Shown: positions 34,424 through 43,884, counted from the stretch's first letter. The stretch: 47,808 nucleotides of DNA from Clostridiales bacterium (GCA_031263985.1 JAISER010000061.1:1-47808), one strand, 5' to 3'. Numbers and translations: made by a program. The notes: generated by a model not told the origin, from the sequence alone.

Positions 34424-35758
34424 ATGTTCAAAATCGCGGTAATGCTTTGCCGTTGGCTTTTCACGCTGTATATATCGTTGTTCATGGCGCAAGGCGCGAA
34501 ATATATAATGATAGAGCGCGGTCTGATAAAGGGTTCAGGGGCGCTTTGCGTATCAGTTCAACGGGTGTCCATAATTTTCATGCATTTAACGGGTTTTTTA
34601 ATTTTGGCGTATAAGCCAGGCGAGTTTTTATTCGACTGGTTGACGCTTGCGCTCGGCGGGGCGGGCCTGTTTTTTTTCCTAGGCGGTCAGTTTGCGGTCG
34701 ATAAGATTTATAAAAAAGGCTGCCCGCTTATGTGGAACTGCGTGTTTTTTTTAATGGATGCGGGTTTTATAACGCTTGCGCGTCTAGACATCGTAAGCGC
34801 GCGAAAGCAAATAATATGGTTTGGAGTAGGGTTCGCCGCGACGCTTTTACTGCCGCTCGCTTTAAAATTCGCGGCGCGTTCCGAAAGATTCGAGCTTCCG
34901 TATCTTTTGGCGTCTCTGGCGTTGGTCGCCTCGCCTCTCGCATTCGGCGAACGCAGCGGAGGCGCGCTAAACTGGATTAATATAAACGGCTGGGTGAATT
35001 TTCAGCCGTCTGAAATCGTAAAGTTCTCTTATGTCATTTACATGGCGGCGCATTTCGCGAGGAAGAACCGAAACGCCGCGCTTACGCCAACTATCTTTAC
35101 GGCGGTCATAGTATGCGTTTTAACGTATCAGCGTGACTTAGGCGGGGCGCTAATATTTTTTATGACGTTTATGTCCGTTCTTTATATCGCGACCGGCAAT
35201 GTCGCGCTGGTAGCGGCGGGCCTCGGCGCGGCTTGCATGGCTTCCGTAGTGGCTTTTTCGGCGTTTGAGCATGTGCGAACCCGCGTTTTTGCATGGAGAG
35301 ATCCGTGGGCGGACGTAAGCGACGCCGGTTATCAAATCGTCCAGTCTCTTTTCGCCATAGCGTCCGGACGCCTGACCGGCGCGGGGCTTACGCTCGGATC
35401 CGCATCTTATGTGCCGGTCGTCAAAAGCGACTTCATATTCGCGGCCATATGCGAAGAATTCGGCGCGATTTTCGGCATAGGCGTCGTAGCGGCGTTCTTA
35501 ACGCTGTTTTATCGCGGCGCGCACGTGGCGCTGCGTTGCGCGAATCGCTATTACGCGCTTTTGGCCGCCGGGTTTACATGCGTATTGGCCTTTCAGACAT
35601 TTATAATACTTGGAGGAGTAACTAAATTCATACCGCTTACCGGTGTGACGTTGCCGTTTGTAAGCTATGGCGGCAGTTCGATGCTCGTAAGCGTTATGAT
35701 GATAGGAATTTTACAATGGATATACATCATGAACCGAAAAACGACGCCGATAGTTTAA
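34424..35758 (+). CDS. FtsW/RodA/SpoVE-family glycan polymerase
   Basis: The 444-residue polytopic membrane protein belongs to the SEDS family, which polymerises peptidoglycan strands from lipid II. Family features are WININGWVNFQPSEIVKFSY, the QRDLGGALIFFMTF segment, YQIVQSLFAIASG, and the C-terminal GVTKFIPLTGVTLPFVSYGG. It has about ten or more hydrophobic segments, including extra ones at the N-terminus. The start follows CCGGAGG. Its end overlaps a class B transpeptidase, the usual partner, by 43 bases. Whether it serves elongation, division or sporulation cannot be told, so no symbol is given. Confidence 0.9.
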   Translation: MFKIAVMLCRWLFTLYISLFMAQGAKYIMIERGLIKGSGALCVSVQRVSIIFMHLTGFLILAYKPGEFLFDWLTLALGGAGLFFFLGGQFAVDKIYKKGCPLMWNCVFFLMDAGFITLARLDIVSARKQIIWFGVGFAATLLLPLALKFAARSERFELPYLLASLALVASPLAFGERSGGALNWININGWVNFQPSEIVKFSYVIYMAAHFARKNRNAALTPTIFTAVIVCVLTYQRDLGGALIFFMTFMSVLYIATGNVALVAAGLGAACMASVVAFSAFEHVRTRVFAWRDPWADVSDAGYQIVQSLFAIASGRLTGAGLTLGSASYVPVVKSDFIFAAICEEFGAIFGIGVVAAFLTLFYRGAHVALRCANRYYALLAAGFTCVLAFQTFIILGGVTKFIPLTGVTLPFVSYGGSSMLVSVMMIGILQWIYIMNRKTTPIV

Positions 35759-37152
35759 AAAAACGGATACGCCACGTCTTTTGGCTTTATTTTGTCATGT
35801 TCGCGTGTTTTTCCGCTTATCTAATAAAATTCGTGGCGTCGGACAGCCGTTATATAGTCGAACATACGTCTAATCCGCGCCCGAGAAACTTTACTGACGA
35901 TGACATCAGGCGCGGCGATATAGTGGACGCGAACGGCGAAATTCTAGCTGTGAGCGTTAAGGACAGTGAAAAATACAATCGGGAATACCCGTTCGGCGAA
36001 ACGTTCGCGCATATCGTCGGGTTCGACACCTTCGGTCGGTCCGGCGCCGAGTCGAGATATAACTTAACGCTTCAAACGCTTGACGGTGAGATTATGCAAC
36101 GCGTTAACGGCGTCTTCAGCGGCGCGCCGCTTCAGGGACTTGGAATCGCATTGACCGTGGACGCTGGGCTTCAAGAAATGGCTTTTAACGGACTCAGTGG
36201 CTATCGCGGCGCGGCGGTCGTCATGGAACCGTCTACCGGTAAAATATTAGCGATGGCGTCGGCGCCTTCATTTGACCCGAACGAAATCTCTTCGTCATGG
36301 GACAGCCTTGTGACGGATGATGAGCGAAGCCCGTTGCTTAACAGAGCGGCGCAGGGGCTTTATCCGCCCGGTTCCATCTTTAAGATAGTCACGTCCGCCG
36401 CCGCTTTTGAATTCGATCCGAATATCGAAAGCTTCTCCTATAATTGTGAAGGGTCCGCCGTTTTTGGCGCGAAACGCATACGATGCTTCAATTCGACGGC
36501 TCACGGCGACGTTGACATAGCTCGAGCGATGGCCGTTTCATGCAATACGTTTTATTCGACGATAGGCGTAAACATAGGCGCGGAGAATATGCGAGCGGTC
36601 GCTGAACGTCTGCTGTTTAACGCGTACTATCCCGCTCCGTTTCCGCTTTCCCGCTCGTCGTTCGCGCTTGACGCCGACTCCGAAATAAGCGAAATTGTGG
36701 AAACCTCCATAGGTCAGGGAAAAACCCTTATTACTCCTCTTCACGCGGCCGTTATAACGTCCGCCGTCGCTAACGGAGGCGTTATGATGGAACCGTATAT
36801 CGTTGACCACGCTTTTACAAAAAACGGAAAAATAAAGGACAAGCGGCTTCCCACGGCTATGGCGCGCGCTTTTACGTTGGAAGAGACAGCGTTTCTAACC
36901 GATATAATGATAGGCGTCGTTGAAAACGGTTCTGGAAAGGGCGCGGCTATTGACGGCGTGCGAATAGCCGCGAAGACCGGCACGGCGGAAAATTCATCCG
37001 GCGGTGACCACGGCTGGTTTACGGCGTTCGCCCCAGCCGAAAAACCATGCGTCGTCGTGACAGTGATTATGGAAAACGCTGAAAATACGGCGCGCGCTCA
37101 GGCGCTTGCCCGTGACATTATACAATATTCGCTCAATAATTTTGACAATTAG
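35716..37152 (+). CDS. Penicillin-binding transpeptidase (class B, PbpA-like)
   Basis: The 478-residue product has one N-terminal membrane helix (about 21-40) and an extracellular transpeptidase domain that cross-links peptidoglycan. The active-site motifs are all present: SxxK as Ser220-IF-Lys223 in PPGSIFKIVTS, SxN as Ser275-C-Asn277, and KTGT at 420-423. A short dimerisation region (RRGDIVDANGEILA) precedes it. There are no PASTA repeats. The start lies inside the SEDS gene and has AGGA upstream, giving a coupled polymerase/cross-linker pair. Its last 20 bases overlap the convergent trmK gene. Confidence 0.92.
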   Translation: MDIHHEPKNDADSLKKRIRHVFWLYFVMFACFSAYLIKFVASDSRYIVEHTSNPRPRNFTDDDIRRGDIVDANGEILAVSVKDSEKYNREYPFGETFAHIVGFDTFGRSGAESRYNLTLQTLDGEIMQRVNGVFSGAPLQGLGIALTVDAGLQEMAFNGLSGYRGAAVVMEPSTGKILAMASAPSFDPNEISSSWDSLVTDDERSPLLNRAAQGLYPPGSIFKIVTSAAAFEFDPNIESFSYNCEGSAVFGAKRIRCFNSTAHGDVDIARAMAVSCNTFYSTIGVNIGAENMRAVAERLLFNAYYPAPFPLSRSSFALDADSEISEIVETSIGQGKTLITPLHAAVITSAVANGGVMMEPYIVDHAFTKNGKIKDKRLPTAMARAFTLEETAFLTDIMIGVVENGSGKGAAIDGVRIAAKTGTAENSSGGDHGWFTAFAPAEKPCVVVTVIMENAENTARAQALARDIIQYSLNNFDN

Positions 37153-37858
37153 CGCGTCGCCAATCGTCTCCATTCGCTACGCGCTTATAGGCGTCAAGTT
37201 TTTCAGCGATATCGAGTTTTCGCGCGTTCGCCGCGTCGCTTTCGCCTAGAGCGTCGACGCGTTTTTTTATAACTTCAAGACGATCCGCCTCTTTCGCCGC
37301 AAATGACACAAAGCGGGGCGACGGATTTTCCATAAGCTTTTTTCCAATAACATAGTCCAGTTCGTTATACGGTTGGTCTTCGCCATATAGACAGCTTATT
37401 AAATTATAAAATTCGCCGCCGCAAATCGCTATATCCTCATAATCTATTTTAAAGCCCATATCATGCGCTTTTCGTCTTACAGCCGGGACATCGCTCTGCG
37501 GAGACAGCGCAAGTTGCTTCAGCCTTGAAACCTTCTCCTTGCCGTTTTCTAATATTCCGCAAATGAGTGAACCGCCCATGCCCGACAAAATGGCGCAATC
37601 CGCCTCTCCCGTCACTACAGGCGAAAAGCCGTCGCCAAGCCGGATATCAATTACGTCGGCCAAGCCGCTATTATATACATTTCGACGTGCGCGTTCAACT
37701 GAGAAAGCGTTTATGTCACATGCCACGCCTTTTTTTATCACTCCCGCTTTAACGCCGCTTATAAGCGCGTAAGCGTGGTCGGAGCCTATATCAGCGACCA
37801 AGTCATATCGTACGAGCGATACAATGGCTTTCAATCTATCAGAGACGCGTATTCTCAA
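37133..37858 (-). CDS. trmK: tRNA (adenine-22-N1)-methyltransferase
   Basis: A 241-residue SAM enzyme that methylates N1 of A22 in tRNA. The SAM-binding motif is LVADIGSDHAYALI (about residues 20-33). Further family segments are KKGVACDINAFSVERARRNV, RLGDGFSPV and ILSGMGGSLICGIL, then the C-terminal helical domain. A longer frame reaches 37927, but the extra residues come from hairpin sequence. I choose the TTG at 37858 because AAGGA lies nine bases upstream and it gives the standard N-terminus. It follows carB on the same strand and overlaps the transpeptidase gene tail-to-tail. Confidence 0.88.
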   Translation of the reverse strand: MRIRVSDRLKAIVSLVRYDLVADIGSDHAYALISGVKAGVIKKGVACDINAFSVERARRNVYNSGLADVIDIRLGDGFSPVVTGEADCAILSGMGGSLICGILENGKEKVSRLKQLALSPQSDVPAVRRKAHDMGFKIDYEDIAICGGEFYNLISCLYGEDQPYNELDYVIGKKLMENPSPRFVSFAAKEADRLEVIKKRVDALGESDAANARKLDIAEKLDAYKRVANGDDWRRANCQNY

Positions 37859-37879
37859 ATTATACCATCCTTTTAGACC

Positions 37880-37923
37880 GTGGGCGCCGCCCACACCCGC
37901 CCTCTTTCTTGAAAGAAAGAGGG
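37880..37923. repeat. Two adjacent perfect hairpins
   Basis: GTGGGCGCCGCCCAC (37880-37894) and an 11-base inverted repeat CCCTCTTTCTT/AAGAAAGAGGG (37900-37923). They sit in the carB-trmK gap. A third hairpin, GACGCT-ATATG-AGCGTC with TTTCT, lies at about 37969. They could attenuate read-through from carB or be a REP-like repeat; compare 43885-43927. Confidence 0.6.
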
Positions 37924-38087
37924 GCAAAGAACTTTCGCCGGAAACTTCGTTCCCGGAAAAGCGTAGGAGACGCTATATGAGCGTCTTTCTAAGGTCCTGT
38001 TTACGGAAAATCGAGGTCTTAGCATACGTTTGGTAAGCATATCATGAAGACGGCGAAAGCTCTTGCGGCCCGTTCATTAGGATTCCG

Positions 38088-41000
38088 CTATTTTGATTTT
38101 TTTTCATCCGATCTTTCTTCATCTATGGCGCTGACGCCTATGGTCATTTCCTCAAGCGCGTCCAGCAATACCGCTACCGTGTCCAGGCTTGTAAAGACGC
38201 TCACGTTATTCTCAACGGCAAGCCGTCTTATAAGGAAGCCGTCGAGCCTGTTTTCATCAATTTCCGGTCTGATCGTATTTATCACGTAAGATATGTGTCC
38301 CTGGCGCAGACTCTCCACAATATCTTGCGAGCCGTCGTTTATTTTACCTCGAACCCTTGTGCGTACGCCATTATTTTTCAGAAACTCCGCGGTGCCGTCC
38401 GTCGCCTCCACGTTGAAGCCAAGGTTATAAAAACGGCGTATAAGCGGCAAAACGCGTTCTTTGTCAGGATCCGCCACTGTAACGAACACTGTGCCATAGT
38501 TATCCATTTTCTGCCCGGCCGCTTTCAGCGCCTTGTACATCGCGCGATTGAAGGCTCGGTCGTAACCTATGGCTTCGCCGGTAGATTTCATTTCCGGCGA
38601 AAGGTACGCGTCCGCGCCGCGCAGTTTTGAAAAGCTGAATACGGGGCATTTTACATACCATCGCTTGGGTTCAGGCGCCACCCCCGTACCAAAACCTTGT
38701 TCCTTAAGGCTTATGCCCACGGCTATAGCCGCCGCCATATCGGCCAGATTCACGCCGGAAGCCTTTGATATGAACGGAACGGTGCGCGATGAGCGCGGGT
38801 TTACCTCAATTACATATAGGTTTTCATATTCGTCCACGATAAATTGTATGTTAAACGAGCCTTTTATGTTTATTTCAAGTCCCAATTTTACGGTGCAGTC
38901 GATTATCGCGCGTTTTACAGCTTCGCTTACGGAAAACGTGGGGTATACCGACAAAGAGTCGCCCGAGTGAACGCCTGTGCGTTCCACGTGTTCCATGACG
39001 CCGGCTATAAACGTGTCCGTTCCGTCGCAGACAGCGTCTATCTCGAGTTCTTTGCCGTCGATATAGTGGTCTACAAGCACGGGCGCGTCTTCACTCGCCA
39101 GAACCGCCTGCGAAAAATATCGGCGCAGCGCGTCGCCGTCAGCCACTATTTGCATGGCGCGGCCGCCAAGCACGAAACTAGGCCGCACAAGAACCGGGTA
39201 TCCTACTCGCTCCGCCGCGGCAAGCCCGTTTTCGAGCGTGGTCACCGCTTCGCCGTCAGGTCGGGGTATTCCCAGCTTATTAAGCAGTCTTTCGAACGAT
39301 TCACGGTTTTCGGCTCTATCGATCGCTTCCCGCGACGTGCCGACTATCGGCGCGCCTAAAGCGTCCAGCCGCGCGGCCAGGTTTATGGCGGTTTGCCCGC
39401 CTAAAGTTACGATTACGCCGTCAGGTTTTTCGTGCTCTATGACGTTCATCACGTCTTCGACGCAAAGCGGCTCAAAGTACAGCTTATCGCTTATGGTATA
39501 ATCGGTGGACACTGTTTCTGGGTTGTTGTTTATTATAATAGCCTCGAAGCCGGCTTTACGTATAGTCCACACGGCGTGTACGGTGGAGTAGTCGAATTCT
39601 ATGCCTTGTCCTATGCGTATGGGTCCCGCGCCGAGTACGATTATCTTCTTGTCCGTCGTTACGACGCTTTCCTCTTCCTGCTCATAAGTCGAATAAAAGT
39701 AAGGTACGTAACTGTCGAATTCGGACGCGCACGTGTCTATCATTTTATATACCGGAAACATATTGTTTTCTTTGCGCAAACGGTACACGTCAAGCTCGCT
39801 TTTGTCCCACATATGGGCTATAAACCCGTCGGAAAACCCGCGCCTTTTCGCCCGGCGCAAAACGGTGAGGTCGCCGGGGTTGTCGCGCGCCGTTTTTTCG
39901 AACTCCACGATGTTTAATATCTTATTTATAAAGAAAAAATCTATTTTAGTCTTGTCTGAAACGCGTATTGGACTGGCGCCGCGCCTCAAAAGCTCCGCTA
40001 TCGCGTAAAGCCGTTCGTCCGTGGGGTTTTCGAGCGCGGCCCAAAGCCGCTCGTCGTCGAACGCGTCGAACTTACGCAGCCACACGTGCGACACGCCGAC
40101 TTCAAGCGAACGCACCGCTTTTAAAAGGCTTTCGCCGAACGTGCGGCCTATAGCCATGACTTCGCCCGTCGCTTTCATTTGAGTGGATAGCAGCTTAGAC
40201 GCCTGGTCGAATTTGTCAAATGGGAACCGCGCTATTTTAGTCACGATGTAGTCAAGAGCGGGTTCGAAAGACGCGGGCGTGTTGGCGAGCTTTATTTCGT
40301 CAAGGGTATGCCCGACGGCGATAAGCGCTGAAACGCGCGCGATCGGATAGCCGCTCGCCTTTGACGCCAACGCGGAAGAACGCGATACGCGCGGGTTTAC
40401 CTCTATCACGTAGTATTGGAATGAATATGGGTCTAAGGCGAACTGAATGTTACAGCCGCCTTCTATCTTCAGTACGCGTATAATTCTTAACGCCGCGTCG
40501 CGAAGCATGTGATACTCGCGGTTAGTAAGCGTTTGGCTTGGACACACGACTATGGAGTCGCCCGTATGTATGCCGACAGGGTCAAAATTTTCCATATTGC
40601 AAACGACTATGGCCGTGTCGTTTTTGTCGCGCATCACTTCATATTCAATCTCTTTAAAGCCCTTTATGGATTTTTCAACAAGCGCCTGCCCCACGGGCGA
40701 CAAATGAAGCGCGTTTTTAGCCAGAATCGCGAGCTGTTCCGCGTTTTCAGCGAAGCCGCCTCCAGTCCCGCCCAGCGTGAACGCCGGTCTTAATACGACT
40801 GGATATCCGATTGTCTCCGCCATTTCAAGCGCTTGCTCCTCCGTGCGGGCGATACCGCTTTGAAGCGCGGGCTCGCCTATGCTCTCGCAAAGCGCTTTGA
40901 ACAATTCCCGGTCTTCAGCTTGTTCTATAGACTCAAGCCCAGTGCCGAGCATCTCACATCGGCATTCGCTCAAAACGCCTTTCTTAGCGAGCTGAACCGC

Positions 41001-41294
41001 TAAATTCAGGCCCGTCTGACCGCCAAGCGTCGGCAAAACGGCGTCGGGCCGCTCCTTTCGTATTATCCGCGCCACGAACTCGAGCGTGATAGGCTCCATG
41101 TAAACTTTGTCGGCTATGTCCGTATCGGTCATAATAGTCGCCGGGTTAGAGTTTATAAGCGTAACCTGATAGCCGGACTCTTTAAGCGCGAGACACGCCT
41201 GAGCGCCGGAATAATCAAATTCCGCGGCCTGACCGATTATTATCGGACCAGATCCTATAACCAGTATCTTGTTAATGTCCGTACGCTTTGGCAC
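38088..41294 (-). CDS. carB: Carbamoyl-phosphate synthase large subunit
   Basis: The 1068-residue subunit makes carbamoyl phosphate from bicarbonate, ammonia and two ATP for pyrimidine and arginine synthesis. It shows the internal duplication of the family: two ATP-grasp halves, each starting with a similar block (KILVIGSGPIIIGQAAEFDY and KIIVLGAGPIRIGQGIEFDY). An MGS-like regulatory domain fills the last 140 residues. The length is normal. The start is GTG with GGGAGCGG upstream, overlapping carA by 23 bases. Confidence 0.97.
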   Translation of the reverse strand: MPKRTDINKILVIGSGPIIIGQAAEFDYSGAQACLALKESGYQVTLINSNPATIMTDTDIADKVYMEPITLEFVARIIRKERPDAVLPTLGGQTGLNLAVQLAKKGVLSECRCEMLGTGLESIEQAEDRELFKALCESIGEPALQSGIARTEEQALEMAETIGYPVVLRPAFTLGGTGGGFAENAEQLAILAKNALHLSPVGQALVEKSIKGFKEIEYEVMRDKNDTAIVVCNMENFDPVGIHTGDSIVVCPSQTLTNREYHMLRDAALRIIRVLKIEGGCNIQFALDPYSFQYYVIEVNPRVSRSSALASKASGYPIARVSALIAVGHTLDEIKLANTPASFEPALDYIVTKIARFPFDKFDQASKLLSTQMKATGEVMAIGRTFGESLLKAVRSLEVGVSHVWLRKFDAFDDERLWAALENPTDERLYAIAELLRRGASPIRVSDKTKIDFFFINKILNIVEFEKTARDNPGDLTVLRRAKRRGFSDGFIAHMWDKSELDVYRLRKENNMFPVYKMIDTCASEFDSYVPYFYSTYEQEEESVVTTDKKIIVLGAGPIRIGQGIEFDYSTVHAVWTIRKAGFEAIIINNNPETVSTDYTISDKLYFEPLCVEDVMNVIEHEKPDGVIVTLGGQTAINLAARLDALGAPIVGTSREAIDRAENRESFERLLNKLGIPRPDGEAVTTLENGLAAAERVGYPVLVRPSFVLGGRAMQIVADGDALRRYFSQAVLASEDAPVLVDHYIDGKELEIDAVCDGTDTFIAGVMEHVERTGVHSGDSLSVYPTFSVSEAVKRAIIDCTVKLGLEINIKGSFNIQFIVDEYENLYVIEVNPRSSRTVPFISKASGVNLADMAAAIAVGISLKEQGFGTGVAPEPKRWYVKCPVFSFSKLRGADAYLSPEMKSTGEAIGYDRAFNRAMYKALKAAGQKMDNYGTVFVTVADPDKERVLPLIRRFYNLGFNVEATDGTAEFLKNNGVRTRVRGKINDGSQDIVESLRQGHISYVINTIRPEIDENRLDGFLIRRLAVENNVSVFTSLDTVAVLLDALEEMTIGVSAIDEERSDEKKSK

Positions 41295-42393
41295 CGGAGC
41301 CGCTCCCTTCGCGAAACGCTTCCATATTTTTTATGAATATGTCAAAAAGATACGCCGAATCTTGCGGCCCCGGACAACTTTCAGGGTGATACTGCGCCGA
41401 AAATATAAGCCCGGATTCGTCGGACAGCCCTTCCACGGTGCCGTCCAACAGGTTTACGTGCGTAATGTTAAGCCCCGCGGCTTCCGCGCTGTCGGCGTCC
41501 ACGGCGTAAGAGTGATTTTGGCTTGTAATTTCAATCTTTCCGGTACGTAAATGTTTCACCGGATGGTTGCCTCCGCGATGGCCGAATTTAAGCTTGTACG
41601 TTTCGGCGTCGTGCGCCAGCGCGATTATCTGATGCCCGAGACATATCCCAAATATCGGTATTTTGCCTTTCAATTCCTTGACCAGCCGTACTAAGGGCTG
41701 AGCGTCTCGCGGGTCGCCGGGCCCGTTAGATAAAAATAGGCCGTCCGGAGAAAGAGCCAGTACGTCTTCCGCCGTTGTGTCGTATGGCGTGACCGTGACG
41801 TTACAGCCGCGTTCGGTCAACCCATTCAGAATATGCAGCTTGACGCCGCAATCGACGGCGACGACGTTGCGCTGGGCGTTCGCCGCGCGCATATACCAAC
41901 GCTTTTTGCAGGACACGTTTTTAACCTGTTCGCGGGGAACGGGGACGCTTTCCAAAAATCTCAAAGCTTCGGCGTCGCTTTTGTCCGCGTCGCAAAGCGC
42001 GGCTCGCATACTGCCTTGATCGCGTATCATACGCGTTATCTTCCTTGTGTCCACTCCGTCTATTCCGGGTATTCCCTGCTCTTCCATCTCTTTAGCCAGC
42101 GTTTTCGTAGCTCTGAAGTTAGCCAGCGACTCGTTATATTCTCTTACGATAAACCCGCCTATCCGCGGTATAAGCGTCTCATAATCCTCCGCCGCCATGC
42201 CGTAATTACCGATAAGCGGGTATGTCATGCATACGAACTGTTCGTTGTACGAACAATCGGAAAAAATTTCCTGGTAGCCAACCATGGACGTATTAAAAAC
42301 CACTTCACAGACGCGTTCAATATCCGCGCCAAAACCTTTGCCATAAAAAACCTCTCTATTTTCGAACATCAATTTTTTCGGATTGCGTTCCAT
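41272..42393 (-). CDS. carA: Carbamoyl-phosphate synthase small subunit
   Basis: The 373-residue glutaminase subunit supplies ammonia to CarB. The N-terminal domain includes VVFNTSMVGYQEIFSDCSY. The class I amidotransferase domain has the nucleophile cysteine in FGICLGHQIIALA and the His/Glu pair in YHPESCPGPQD. The ATG follows GGGAGG. It leads the minus-strand carA-carB operon; trmK may also be read from it. Confidence 0.97.
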   Translation of the reverse strand: MERNPKKLMFENREVFYGKGFGADIERVCEVVFNTSMVGYQEIFSDCSYNEQFVCMTYPLIGNYGMAAEDYETLIPRIGGFIVREYNESLANFRATKTLAKEMEEQGIPGIDGVDTRKITRMIRDQGSMRAALCDADKSDAEALRFLESVPVPREQVKNVSCKKRWYMRAANAQRNVVAVDCGVKLHILNGLTERGCNVTVTPYDTTAEDVLALSPDGLFLSNGPGDPRDAQPLVRLVKELKGKIPIFGICLGHQIIALAHDAETYKLKFGHRGGNHPVKHLRTGKIEITSQNHSYAVDADSAEAAGLNITHVNLLDGTVEGLSDESGLIFSAQYHPESCPGPQDSAYLFDIFIKNMEAFREGSGSGAKAYGH

Positions 42394-42415
42394 TAAAAGC
42401 CTCCCATTAACTAAA

Positions 42416-42512
42416 GGATTCCGGAGAATCCTGCGTATCCCGCGCGTTTCAATAAGACTTAAACGAACGATTAGCTCAAAACAAGCTCCGCCCGCCAGGT
42501 GGCGCTTGTTCC
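42416..42512 (-). promoter_or_regulatory. carA leader with two hairpins
   Basis: On the minus strand AACAAGC (42504-42510) pairs with GCTTGTT (42480-42486), enclosing a small GCC/GGC stem. Further on, GGATTC and GAATCC form a six-base stem with a TCCG loop (42416-42431), 22 bases before the start codon. No PyrR-binding motif is recognised. It could be a weak attenuator. Confidence 0.4.
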
Positions 42513-42522
42513 GCTAACGCTA

Positions 42523-42551
42523 ATGATACGCTATATCCTAATTTCCGTCAA
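42523..42551 (-). promoter_or_regulatory. Promoter of carAB
   Basis: On the minus strand TTGACG (42546-42551), 17-base spacer, TATCAT (42523-42528). The transcript would carry a leader of about 120 bases. Confidence 0.72.
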
Positions 42552-42691
42552 TGATAGTTAATTTCCGCGACATTTAATTTATTACAGAATTCGTAGCCAA
42601 GAATATTCATATTCGCAGCGCGTTTGATTAAGATAAGCTCGGGATTTTTTGGTGGAAATGAAGTTTCAGGCGAAGGGTTTTGTCCAATTAA

Positions 42692-42757
42692 AGCGGCTTT
42701 TTGTCAGCCGCCGCTCACAAACGCTCTCGCGGTTTTACAAGCGCGGTAAGCGTTTGT
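42692..42757 (-). terminator. Tandem hairpin terminator of the exporter gene
   Basis: ACAAACGCT (42717-42725) pairs with AGCGTTTGT (42749-42757) directly after the stop codon. A second stem, AGCGGC (42692-42697) with GCCGCT (42710-42715), is followed by TTTAATT on the minus strand. The rest of 42394-42691 holds the carA promoter and leader. Confidence 0.6.
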
Positions 42758-42759
42758 CT

Positions 42760-43272
42760 TTAATATCCAAGCGCTTCCGGCACGGCGTAAACCAACGCGG
42801 ACATCGCGGCGCAGGCGCCTATGGCCCCAAGGCAAATCGGCGGCGCGCCTCTTTTTAAGTCGAGACCTAAAAGGGCGGCTATGAGACCGCCTGTCCAAAC
42901 GCCCGTACCAGGCAAAGGGATGGCTACAAACAATAACAGCCCTATGAAAAGACTTTTAGGATATTTCGCTAAGATTCGTTCGCCGGCCGCCCGCCCGCGC
43001 ATTTCAATAAATCGAGCGATTTTAACAAAAGGACCGCCGCGTTGCAGCCGCGATAGAATTCGCTCGATAAATATGATTACAAACGGCGTCAGCGCTATGT
43101 TCGCCAAAGCGGCCAATGGCGCGGCGACGCGCCAAGGAACGCCAAAGAGCTTCGCGGCTATAAGGCCTCCGCGAAGCTCCAAAACAGGCAGGAGAGATAT
43201 TAAAAAAACAATGACTTCCGAAGAAGCGTAGCGATCTAAAAAAGTGGCGACGTTTTCCACTAAGTTGTCCAA
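42760..43272 (-). CDS. COG2426-type small membrane exporter
   Basis: A 170-residue integral membrane protein of the Sm_multidrug_ex family (PF06695). Typical parts are FLISLLPVLELRGGLIAAKL near the N-terminus, the LTPFVIIFIERIL helix and the re-entrant-like FVAIPLPGTGVWTGGLIAAL. The family name implies export of small molecules, but the substrate is not known. The start is a TTG with GGAGG seven bases upstream. It lies 19 bases after a lipoprotein gene and is probably co-transcribed with it. Confidence 0.85.
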   Translation of the reverse strand: MDNLVENVATFLDRYASSEVIVFLISLLPVLELRGGLIAAKLFGVPWRVAAPLAALANIALTPFVIIFIERILSRLQRGGPFVKIARFIEMRGRAAGERILAKYPKSLFIGLLLFVAIPLPGTGVWTGGLIAALLGLDLKRGAPPICLGAIGACAAMSALVYAVPEALGY

Positions 43273-43291
43273 CGCGATACCTCCGACAATA

Positions 43292-43804
43292 TTACTGCCT
43301 TACGAATTCCGCGCCTCGCTCAGTTTTTACCGTTATGTCCGGTTTCGATATAACCACGGCCTCAAACCCGTCCTCGTAAACATATGGCGTAAGAGCGCCC
43401 TTCACGGCTATCCAGTCATTCTGTTTACATTCGGGCGCGTTGTCGCACAAAAGCTCCAACCCGGTCAAGCCGTCGTCGCCGCAGCAGCCAGGGCTGTTTC
43501 TTACTACCGCGCGGTAGACGGTTCCGTCCTCGGCGACGAATTCATCGTACATTCCTTCTATATATACGGTCTTGCCAACGTATTCGTCTGAGTTCAGCGC
43601 TATATCCTGACACTGCGTGACGAACATCTTTTCCTTCACTTCGACTATATCGCCGCCGCCAACGGCGTAATCGGCGGCGACGGCCGTCGATGGGGACGCC
43701 GCTGCGCCGCGCGCCGCGTTTTCATCCGGCGTCGCCGCCTCTTTCGCTCCGCAGCCAGTCAAAAAAGCCGCGCACGTCATAACAAGCGCGAGAATTTTTT
43801 TCAT
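43292..43804 (-). CDS. Lipoprotein with a DUF1980-like (TIGR03943) domain
   Basis: A 170-residue protein with a lipobox LTGC (Cys18), so it is membrane-anchored outside. An Ala/Pro/Thr-rich linker leads to a beta domain with EYVGKTVYIEGMYDEF, a double cysteine in RNSPGCCGDDG (Cys107-Cys108) and NDWIAVKGALTPY. This resembles the C-terminal part of DUF1980/TIGR03943 proteins, which in Bacillus are controlled by zinc. The link to zinc here comes from that resemblance and from the neighbouring znu operon. The start follows AAAGGGGG. Confidence 0.7.
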   Translation of the reverse strand: MKKILALVMTCAAFLTGCGAKEAATPDENAARGAAASPSTAVAADYAVGGGDIVEVKEKMFVTQCQDIALNSDEYVGKTVYIEGMYDEFVAEDGTVYRAVVRNSPGCCGDDGLTGLELLCDNAPECKQNDWIAVKGALTPYVYEDGFEAVVISKPDITVKTERGAEFVRQ

Positions 43805-43830
43805 CTATTCATTCCCCCTTTAACAATTTT

Positions 43831-43859
43831 ATTATATGACTATTTAATCGCTTTATGAA
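43831..43859 (-). promoter_or_regulatory. Possible promoter of the DUF1980-like lipoprotein
   Basis: On the minus strand TTCATA (43854-43859), 17 bases, TATAAT (43831-43836), 27 bases before the start. The -35 is weak. No Fur/Zur box is visible beside it. Confidence 0.45.
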
Positions 43860-43884
43860 GCCGAGCGAATGCGCGGCGCGGGGT

